Positions 55,851-64,000 of a stretch of 64,000 bases of DNA are shown piece by piece. Both the position numbers and the translations under genes were made by a program. Below the pieces are notes generated by a model. It saw nothing but the letters and a program-made list of their open reading frames with translations. It was not told the origin of the DNA and ran no database searches. Positions within the stretch are counted from its first letter, which is position 1. Each line of letters begins with the position of its first letter. The stretch lies in contig CP136067.1 in NCBI GenBank assembly GCA_032622095.1, positions 121,927,030 to 121,991,029 of the forward strand, written 5' to 3'. Source of the stretch: Siphonodentalium dalli. Its lineage: Eukaryota > Mollusca > Scaphopoda > Gadilida > Siphonodentaliidae.

Positions 55851-57200
55851 TTGAAAGGCGTGGTTTGTCATAATTATATTAGGTGAAAAATTTACATAAG
55901 GGCGTTCTGATGGTTATTGCCAGTACGCGATGGATGGGCTCTCTTTTCCGTATTTACATTGGGGCGTTCTGATGGTTAATTCCAGTACACGGTGGGAGGC
56001 GTCTTTTGCCATTAAGTGCGTTCTGATGGTTAATGCCAGTTCGCCACCTGGGGGGAAAGACATCCATGGGCATAAATACACTGGGGGCGTTTTTATGGCT
56101 AACTCCGGTATGCAGTGGTCATTTAAGGGCATTTTGTTCGTTAGTATGTTATGGGCGTTCTGATGGTTAATTCCAGTACGCAGTATATAGGCGTTCATTG
56201 CGGCATTACATTATCGGCGTTCTGATGGTTAATTCCAGTACGCTAATGACCACTTTATATTTTAGACGTTCTGATGGTTAATTCCAGTACGCAGGATATA
56301 GGCGTTCATGGCGGCATTACATTATAGGCGTTCTAAATTCTAATGGTTAATTCCAGTACGCTAATGACCGCTTTATATTTAGGCGTTCTGATGGTTAATT
56401 CCAGTACGCTAATGACCGTTTTATATTTAGGCTTTCTGATGGTTAATTCCAGTACGCCAATGACCGCTTTATTTTAGTCCGTGCTGATGGTTAATTCCAG
56501 TACGCAGTGGAAAGACGTCTGTTGACTTAAGTGCATGAGGGGCTTTCTGATGGTTAATTCCAGTACGCCAATGACCGCGTTATTATTAGTCCGCGCTGAT
56601 GGTTAATACCAGCATAAGTGTATTAGGGGCGTTCTGATGGTTAATTCCAGTACGCAGTGCTGATGGTTAATACCAGCATAAGTGTATTAGTGGCGTTCTG
56701 ATGGTTAATTCCAGTACGCAGTTTAGAGACGTTCATGGCGGCATTACATTATTTAGGCGTTCTGATGGTTAATTCCAGTACGCCAAGGACCGCTTTATAT
56801 TTAGGCGTTCTGATGGTTAATTCCAGTACGTCAAGGACCGCTTTATATTTAGGCGTTCTGATGGTTAATTCTAGTCAGCCAATGACCGCTTTATATTTGG
56901 GCGTTCTGATGGTTAATTCCAGTTCGCAGCTTTGGGAAGTTGGTCATGGTAGTAATTACATAGGGGCGTTTAATATGATGGTCCCAGTACGCAGTTGGAA
57001 GGCGTCCTTTGTCATTAAGTGCGTTCTGATGGTTGATGCCAGTAGGCATGGGTAAGTCGTCCATGGTCATAGCTACACTAAGGGCATTCTGTTTGTTATT
57101 TCCGGTACGCGGTATAGAGGGTCCTTTTGTCGTATTACATTATAGGCGTTCGGATGGTTAAGTCCAGTACACAGTATAAAGGCATCCCTTGCTATGGGCT
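55851..57200 (+). repeat. Minisatellite inside the Ngaro-type element
   Basis: A ~28-bp core with the landmarks ggcgttctgatggttaatt and ccagtacgc recurs about 20-25 times, separated by variable spacers (spacing about 45-90 bp) often of the form aatgaccgctttatattta. Open frames through it (LGVLMVNSS repeats) are a by-product. Confidence 0.9.
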
Positions 57201-58347
57201 TTCTGAGGGCTAACGCCAGTTCACAGCTTACCGCCGGCATACATATACCATTTCCAGCTATTGGTTTGTCAGTTATTTAACAAGTATTCCATTTTTCGGA
57301 GACTCTGTCACTAGATCGGTGGTGCCAAGCCGGTGTACTTTGGCCCCTTACACAAAATCTGTGGTTGGTACAGTTAAAATACGCGTAATCAATTTGTACA
57401 GTTAAAATAAGCATATTCTTTGCTCGGTGAGGTGGATATGTCAATACCAAAAGTTAAACATGGACCTGTTTATACCAGTAAGGGGGTGGTTTTTCCATCA
57501 ATTCTGAATATAGTCCAAACATGTATTGCTTAGTGGTGGGGCCATGGTATCACGGTAAACACTGGGTCTCACACGGAAGGGTTGGGAATTGACATCTTTC
57601 GCATAATTTTGTCCGATCGAGTTAGCATTGTTGGGGGTTATGGGGTAATTACAGGTACTGTTTGGAAGTTGTTAATTTGTGGTGTGGCGGCAGTGGCTGG
57701 CATCAGCTGGCAGGTCATTGAGTAGTATCTGGTCTTGCGGGCTTATAGGATTTGCCGTGTGGCGCATGGCAGTATCAAATGTACTTACGGTATGTTAATG
57801 CCTATTATTAGTTTATACATGGTGGAGGGGTGTTGGAAGGAATTTCAGATACTAAGGCCAACATCGATGGATGTTTATCTTATTATTTGAACATTGCCTA
57901 GGGAATAACTTCCAATTGATGATGCTCCATTATTCGAAAAGGTTAAACACAGCGATGATCTTGGTTGGACCATATATCTTTTTCATTGTCACTCAAGTAA
58001 CAAGTAGACTTGGTAATTTTATCTTTCACACTGTATCACAATTCTGGAACTCGCAATTTCCAAGTTTATTGAGTCTCATGAATAAACGTTACATTTATAT
58101 CAAGTTTGGCCTCAAGTGTGTGAACCATACTCCAATATTACGAGTCATCAATTTTTACTATTTTGGTGTAGAATAACTGTAATGCTTGTTACACTAGTCT
58201 AGCTTAGGTGCATACATGCACGTACTAGATGTCACATGGTTTTAGTTTGTTAATTTGGTATAAGCCTGGTGAGAGTACTTTCGTGTTGAGGTGGGATCAA
58301 AATTTGGTCTGTGTACTGGTGCTTTCTCGTTGTTTTTGCAGCGCAAT
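57201..58347 (+). other. Non-coding part of the Ngaro-type element
   Basis: No recognised domain. A 101-codon frame (57871-58176) rich in aromatic and hydrophobic residues shows no motif and may be chance. The segment precedes the gag-like frame. Confidence 0.45.
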
Positions 58348-59532
58348 ATGCCCAAAGCGACCCGAAGAACAAGAGGGGTGGCGAAGGTGTCTGAAGTGGT
58401 GCCAAGGAGGGTCGGCCTCGTCGTGCCAGGTCGGCATCGGTGGATGACAGCCCGTCTGATAGTGAGATGGAGTCACACACAATGGTTAAACGACTGGAGG
58501 AGGCTGCGAAGGCTATGCGGGCCAAGCTGGCCAAGGAAAAGAATCCGAGCACTGCTTCGGCAGAAAAATTGCTATCCGAAGCAAAAGGTACGGGAACTTT
58601 TGACAGTTCAGTGAACGTGGTGGTGGTGGACCCTACACCTGGCACAAACAATCAGTCGATGCAGGGCCTGTTTCCAAGCATGGGGGCAGTGCCGAACCCT
58701 GGTAGTGGACTCTCAGACTTTGTCGGGAACCAGCCCAATGCATTCGGGAACTTTGGCTATATACGGTGCGAATCAATTGTTGGGAACAAGGGTATCCGGC
58801 CAAGGCTTACCCATTGACATGCATGTCAATGGGCAAATCAAAAGTAGGATTTGGTCCGATGAGTTCGTGGAGTTCAGTTCGTTGCTGCCGGATGCTCAGA
58901 TGGAGCCGCAATATGCAGTGACATTAGACGCAGGATGTGACGGGCCAACCCTTCGATGTATCCCCAAGACATTGAAGCAGATACAATATATCAATCAGTG
59001 GGTGACGGCTTTTGAAATATTTGCGACAAATTACATGCGAACGCCGGAGAATGCCGCGAAGTCTTTGTTTCTCTGGGCTTATCAGAGCCATATCAGGACC
59101 ATGTCGGAGGAGAGGGCTGATTGTCTCGCCTATGACCGTAAGTTCCGGATGCTAATGCAGACGGATCATACGCTGTCGTGGGGGGCAACCAACCTTCCCC
59201 TCTACTTGAATTCCTTTCTTCGGGCTCACTCTTCAGTCTTTCACAAAGCAGGTCCCAGTGGGAATCCAGCTTCATCGGGGCCACAGCGGGTTGGCCCGTT
59301 TAACAATACAATGAGACGCCCATTCCCTCCAGGTTTTTTCTTTGTATTCCATAGAGGCTCTCCATGTAATGGGTGCAATTTTAACCATTCTTGTTTTGTG
59401 TGCACGCTCCCGCACAGCTTTGTTTCGTGCCCACGTCGGGAAGAATGGTTGAATGGGCCCTTTCGGAGTTCTCCCAAATCTGGTTCTGGACCTAGATTTG
59501 GGAAGCCCTCCGGAGGTCCCAGGCACCAGTAG
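58348..59532 (+). pseudogene. Gag-like ORF of the Ngaro-type element (two frameshifts)
   Basis: Three overlapping frames make up one protein. It starts at ATG 58348 (MPKATRRTRG), shifts near 58395-58415 to a frame with an RPRRARS basic patch and an acidic stretch, and shifts again near 58760. It then continues to 59532 with a helical region (LKQIQYINQWVTAFEIFATNYM) and a Cys/His cluster near its end (CNGCNFNHSCFVCTLPHSFVSCPRR). The position before RT and the Cys/His end fit the Gag of DIRS/Ngaro elements, which packages RNA. The two shifts could be mutations, or introns that I cannot exclude. Confidence 0.65.
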
Positions 59533-60657
59533 GGTGGTTCGTGTAGAAGGGCTGAAGAGTGAGGTGGTCACGCCAGTTAAGGTTAGGGCATTGGAAGTAT
59601 TTCTTGAAGGCTATGATCCATCTTTGACATATAATATAATATCAGGTTTTCAGAATGGTTTTGATTTGCAGTGTGAAGGAGTGGTCCCTTCTTTAGAGGC
59701 TAAGAATTTAAAGTCCGCATACGAATTGCCTCATATTGTCGACAATAAGTTACAAAAAGAGCTGGCTGCCAATCGAATTGCTGGCCCCTTTTCAGAGCCA
59801 CCCTTGCCACATTTTCACATTAGTCCATTGGGGGTAGTTCCCAAGCAAATAGAAGGACAATATAGGATTATTCTTCATCTATCATTCCCTGATGGTAAGT
59901 CAGTGAATGATGGAATTGATCCTTGCAGGATGCTGTACAGTTGATAAAGAAATGTAAGGGCCACGCTTGGTTAAGTAAAACAGATATATGTTCTGCCTAC
60001 AGAAATATTCCTATCAACGAGAAGTACTTCCACCTCCTCGGGTTTAAATGGCGTGACCAATATTATTATGATCGTTGTTTGCCCTTGGGATGTCGTATTA
60101 GTTGTTCTCTTTTTGAGATGGTGAGCACAGCGGTGCAATGGATTGCACAGACAAAGTTCAACATTCGCTATATTACTCACATGATTGATGATTTTTTGCT
60201 GATCTCCGAATCGCTTGAGGAAGGCGAGAGGGCATTGACACTTTTTCTCAAGCTCTGCGATACGTTAGGGATTCCGATGGCTCCTGATAACACTATCGGA
60301 CCATTCACGACAATTACATTTTTAGGTATCGAGATTGATTCGGTTAAACAGGAAACTCGATTGCCAGTTGATAAACTTACGAAATGCCGTTTAGAAATCG
60401 AGGCACTTTTGGCTAGCAGAAAAGCAACGTTACGTCAAATCCAGTCGGTTATAGGTCTGTTGAACTTTGCCTGCTGCGTTCTCCCGGGGCGGACATTTTT
60501 ACGTCGTTTGATAAATCTGACAATTGGGGTGTCTAAGCCTTATCATAGGGTCACTTTTAATAAGGAACATCGGGCGGACCTTGAAATGTGGCTGATTTTT
60601 TTTGGAACATTTCAATGGCCGTACCATGTTCATAGAAGAGCGTTGGATTTCATATAA
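59453..60657 (+). pseudogene. Reverse transcriptase of the Ngaro-type element (frameshifted)
   Basis: The first part, 59453-59944, overlaps the gag frame and holds the finger region (ISPLGVVPKQIEGQYRIILHLSFP). One frameshift near 59930 leads to 59923-60657, with motif A SKTDICSAY (Asp at 21 of that frame), LPLGCRISCSLFE (motif B) and HMIDDFLLI (motif C, MIDD with both Asp), then FLGIEID. This is the DIRS-type RT signature. The catalytic residues are kept. A second shift near 60645 separates it from RNase H. Confidence 0.85.
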
Positions 60658-61054
60658 TATATTACATTTGCAGACAGACTCTAGTAAGCTTGGCTTTGGA
60701 ATTGTTTTTGGTAAGAAATGGATGTATGGTAAATGGCCGGAAGCCATTCGCAGTTTAAATATTGCAATCTTAGAGTTATTTCCGATTGTATTGGCACTGG
60801 CAGTCTGGGGCGAGCAGTTACGTAATCAAAACATTATTTTACACTCTGACAATTCTGCAGTGGTCGCAGTCATCAATAGCCAAACTACGAAAGATTTGTT
60901 TATGCTACGACTCCTACGTCATCTGGTTTTGGTTACGCTCAAATACAATATTTTGGTGCATGCATCTCATGTGTCGGGTAAACAAAATGTCTTACCTGAT
61001 CTCCTTTCGCGATTACAGGTACAATGCTTCAAGCAGCAGGCACCATGGGCATAG
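60602..61054 (+). CDS. RNase H of the Ngaro-type element
   Basis: A 150-codon frame with the D-E-D-D set: Asp26 (LQTDSSKLGFGIVF), Glu58 (NIAILELFPIV), Asp83 (LHSDNSAVVAVIN) and Asp133 (NVLPDLLSR). It degrades RNA in the RNA/DNA hybrid during reverse transcription. The domain itself looks intact, but it is out of frame with the RT by a shift near 60645. It overlaps the recombinase frame by 31 bp. Confidence 0.8.
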   Translation: MEHFNGRTMFIEERWISYNILHLQTDSSKLGFGIVFGKKWMYGKWPEAIRSLNIAILELFPIVLALAVWGEQLRNQNIILHSDNSAVVAVINSQTTKDLFMLRLLRHLVLVTLKYNILVHASHVSGKQNVLPDLLSRLQVQCFKQQAPWA

Positions 61055-61830
61055 TCTTCTCCGTGCCCGGTCCCCTGTCATCTGACCATCACCAGATTGT
61101 TGGCACCATGAATTACTTACGGGCTAATTGTTTAACGGTGGAAACTATAGCGAGCTACGAGAAGTCTTGGTATCGGCTGATAGAATTTTGCTATAAATAC
61201 CACCTTGATGCTTCGCTGCCATTGCCAATATCAACAATCTGTTTGTTTGTTGCCTTTCTGTTCCAAACAGCGTTAAGTGTTGCATCTTCCAGATCGATAG
61301 TATCTGCCATTGCATTTTACCACAAGATACGTAGTTTCCATGATCCAACTCAGCATTTTCAAATTAAGAAACTACTCACGGGTTTTGGAAATGTCCGCCC
61401 AGGGGGAGATTTTCGGATGCCAATTACATTATCATTATTGTCAAAATTGTTATTGGCGGTCTCACCATGTGAGAGTACTCATTATACTCAGGTTTTATAC
61501 AGAGCCATTTTTTCAACGGCATTTTGTGCCTTTGTCCGAATAGGCGAATTGTGTACAGTAAATCAGAGGTCACATGTGTTACAGATTTCAGACATTTCAC
61601 GACAACAAAACGTGTTTCAAATAACTTTTCGTCATTTCAAACATTCGATTCCAGGCAAATCTAGTGTTGTTTTTATCGAGAGTCAACCAGTTAACGATTT
61701 CTGCCCAGTCAAACTTCTGTCAGAGTATTTGGTGCCTCGGGGAGCCCAGCAGCGGCCTTTATTTTGTCTACCAGGTGGAAAGGCAATCAGTAGACATGCC
61801 TTTGACAAAACATTTATAGTAGTGTTTTAA
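61024..61830 (+). pseudogene. Tyrosine recombinase of the Ngaro-type element, C-terminus lost
   Basis: 268 codons. SAM-like N-terminal helices (LTVETIASYEKSW) are followed by the catalytic domain with Arg172 (AFVRIGELC) and a candidate Lys206 (FRHFKHS), then DFCPVKLLSEYL and ISRHAFDKTF. The frame stops at 61830. A neighbouring frame adds about 18 codons (KWRCVPVVDQS), but the HxxR box and the active-site Tyr are not found downstream in any frame. The enzyme, which would integrate the circular intermediate, is therefore dead in this copy. Confidence 0.8.
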
Positions 61831-62472
61831 ATGGCGGTGTGTGCCAGTGGTTGACCAATCAATTATTCCTCAATTAAGTTGACCATGTCGTGGACACGGA
61901 AATTCATAGTTAATTTACGCAAATTTATCGCTCCAGCCATAAATTGAGTGTACATGTATACCTAATTATTAACATTGATTGTATGATGGCCTAGTAACCG
62001 GAACGTTTACGGAATACACATTCGACTAATATTAATTATTTTTCTATATATGGTCGGGGGGGCTTATTTATCAGGGTCGATGTCACTGGCAAATAGTGGT
62101 GATTATGCTGTAATGGGACTAAGGATTGGATAGTTATGTAAGTCCAAGTTAGAAACCTGGATATCACTATTGTTGGTCAGCTAGGGGTGGTCATAGCCTG
62201 GGCTGGCTAAGCACGACTACCGTCGAGTTTGCAGGGAACTTGTTCTTTCCAATATAAGGGCTCATCAGTGTTACGGTCATTACGTTCCGTCCATATGCTC
62301 TGTCCAGTTAACATTATTTATATTAGTCACGGTTATGGGTAGTTCATGCCTTATTGGGAGACGGTCACGCTAGCGCTATGATTGCAGAAATATTTAGCCA
62401 TAAGCGGGGGGGGGCTTTGTGGCTGTATGCTATCGCAATGAATAAGATCGGACATATTCTTTGGGCTGGCAT
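61831..62472 (+). other. Non-coding part of the Ngaro-type element
   Basis: No gene seen; remnants of the recombinase 3' end may be in 61831-61890. Confidence 0.5.
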
Positions 62473-62692
62473 TGTGGCGGTATACATCAACTTTGCCCGG
62501 ATATATTACATATATTGAGAGTTATTTACATATTTACTAGCATGTTTGTATATATGTACATGTATTTGTGCAATCATGTCTGTGCACCATTTTATTGTTG
62601 AACCAGTTATTACGTGTGTTGGCAATAAATATGCCCAAAATGGAACCTGGTGTTGAGTGAGTTCTGTCCCCTTCTCCAGGAAACAACGTAAA
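62473..62692 (+). repeat. Split direct repeat B1
   Basis: tgtggcggtatacatc through ggaaacaacgtaaa, repeated at 63254-63473 with about four substitutions. Confidence 0.95.
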
Positions 62693-62909
62693 GGTAATTT
62701 TACTTGTAAAAGCTTTTACGTTGTGGGTGGATAAGGGTGATATAATGCCACTGGGTACCTCAGATTCCGAGAAAGAGTAAGCTGCCGGCCAATCATATAC
62801 CGCGGATCGCCGAGGTCAGTTCCAAGGGCGTCTTTTAGTCTCCAGGAATCAATTCCTTTGTCTTAAGCCTGAAGCGTCAGTAGACAGTCTATCGAAATCT
62901 TTTAATTTT
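62690..62909 (+). repeat. Split direct repeat A2
   Basis: Second copy of A, joined directly to B1. It has 25 extra bp around 62786-62811 relative to A1. Confidence 0.95.
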
Positions 62910-63253
62910 CCCGCCCACCCGCCCAATTATTAATCTTTCAAAGCTCAAGTGCATCATGTGTATATGGAACATATTTTCAAAAACAACGGTGTAAACAATG
63001 GTTGAGTTATTGCAGCAAACAGTAATCTTGGGAATAAGCGTTGAACGACTCCGACGTTCTTGATCTTGAGGCCGGTTGAAAGCGCTGCTACAGAGTATTA
63101 TGTACATGTAGTAGAGTATCGGATGCAGGTTTCCGGGGGCCACCAAAAGAATTCGTATTGAAATATATGGCCACCAACAGATGTGTCCGGTTTTTCCTGA
63201 GCGGTTTTCACGGCCGATGAAAGGTTGTTTATTCTCATGGTTTGCGTGCATAG

Positions 63254-63473
63254 TGTGGCGGTATACATCCACTTTGCCCGGATATATTACATATATTGAG
63301 AGTTATTTACATATTTACTAGCATGTTTGTATATATGTACATGTATTTGTGCAATCATGTATGTGCACCATTTTATTGTTGAACCAGTTATTACGTTTGT
63401 TGGCAATAAATATGCCCAAAATGGAACCTGGTGTTGAGTGAGTTCTGTCCCCTTCTCCAGGAAACAACGTAAA
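63254..63473 (+). repeat. Split direct repeat B2 (right end of the element)
   Basis: Second copy of B; the element ends at ...caacgtaaa and is followed by taatgg. Confidence 0.95.
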
Positions 63474-64000
63474 TAATGGTATACATGTACTCCCCAATCT
63501 CGAAACAACATGACTCCCCACCGCGCATATGTTCACTTCATACACGTACAGGTGTATTTGAATTATCTAAATTATGCGAGCATATAAAATAGATGATAAA
63601 ACGCTCAATCAGGGACGCGGCTATAGATGGTCTTCGTTTGGGGGAGGTGCAAACCTTAGAATTTCCAAGTGCGTTGCATCCCTAAGGTTGAAAACTGTCC
63701 AACTGATGACCATTGCAGTCAAAAGTATAGGGAAATAACTTACTTTTGGTCTAAACCAACAAATTTGACACAAAATACCGGTTGTAAAATCAAACTACCA
63801 GAATAATTTCAACTTATCTTTGGTTTGAAATTTCAAAATTATGTTGTGTCAGGCATGAAATTTCGAACTATTGACAATATTTGGCCCAAAGTTGTGGGTG
63901 TCTAGTTGGAGGTGGGCTGAGGTATACCCCATCTCCACCATGTACTGCGCACCACATGCAATAACGTTTCGTAATCGATTAGTTCATGTCTATCGATGTG
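63474..64000. other. Non-coding right flank
   Basis: No supported gene or repeat structure. Confidence 0.5.

Larger units (their letters stand above)
54159..63473 (+). mobile_element. Ngaro/DIRS-type tyrosine-recombinase retrotransposon (9.3 kb)
   Basis: The termini are split direct repeats in the order A1 (54159-54353), ORFs, B1 (62473-62692), A2 (62690-62909), B2 (63254-63473), which is the layout that defines Ngaro-type elements. A and B copies are nearly identical; A2 has a 25-bp segment absent from A1. B1 runs straight into A2 with a shared AAA. A 344-bp spacer separates A2 from B2. Coding order: SGNH hydrolase, minisatellite, gag-like, RT, RNase H, tyrosine recombinase. The pol frames have frameshifts and the recombinase lacks its C-terminus, so this copy is defective. 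Confidence 0.9.

Noticed and set aside
56735-57055. Repetitive protein (LGVLMVNSS repeats)
   Set aside because: It is a translation of the minisatellite; open frames arise from the repeat period.
55851-57200. CRISPR-like array (regular ~28-bp repeats with spacers)
   Set aside because: Spacers are similar to each other, spacing is irregular, there are no cas genes, and it lies inside a eukaryotic retrotransposon; it is a minisatellite.
62889-63272. Minus-strand ORF of 127 codons between A2 and B2
   Set aside because: No domain, overlaps the A2 and B2 edges, antisense to the element.

Overview
This window reads as AT-rich nuclear DNA from an animal, most likely a marine invertebrate (mollusc, annelid or brachiopod type; I cannot name the species). 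The reasons are APE-type non-LTR retrotransposons (one with a 2A-like peptide, one with a PHD-finger ORF), a DIRS/Ngaro-type tyrosine-recombinase retrotransposon, Helitron-like and hAT-like elements, many foldback or MITE-like inverted repeats, and an intronless GT31 glycosyltransferase. There is no bacterial gene organisation. The only convincing host gene is the GT31 gene at 31001-32245; almost everything else is mobile or repetitive DNA at different stages of decay.

Layout. 1-4502: a near-perfect tandem array (period 1353-1356 bp) in which a 451-bp inverted-repeat element alternates with a 902-bp spacer. 5050-27144: a nested stack of transposons. A plus-strand LINE (SGNH-like ORF and ORF1-like ORF at 7244-9505; PHD ORF, endonuclease and reverse transcriptase at 21197-26084) appears to be split by an 11.7-kb segment. 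That segment carries an antisense LINE (ORF1 at 19481-20695, ORF2 at 10185-13845) and is bounded by a 13-bp duplication. Two Helitron-like units (about 14740-15624) lie inside it. 27150-30400: a dispersed repeat interrupted by a 5'-truncated LINE, then another LINE remnant. 30741-32245: a small membrane ORF and the GT31 gene.

33774-34160: a foldback element. 35161-41822: a 6.7-kb hAT-like element with 14-bp terminal inverted repeats and an 8-bp target duplication, itself filled with LINE fragments and nested MITEs. 41990-43850: a decayed ~185-bp satellite. 44150-53908: LINE 3' fragments, minisatellites, several long inverted repeats and a piggyBac-like MITE with TTAA flanks. 54159-63473: a 9.3-kb Ngaro-type element with the diagnostic split direct repeats A1-ORFs-B1-A2-B2, an apparently intact SGNH-hydrolase ORF, a minisatellite, and frameshifted gag, RT, RNase H and tyrosine recombinase frames.

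How it works together: the retroelement ORFs are largely disabled by frameshifts and stops. The ORFs that stay open are the auxiliary ones: two SGNH-like ORFs, the antisense LINE ORF1 and the PHD ORF. All calls come from reading the sequence and translations by eye; no database search was possible.
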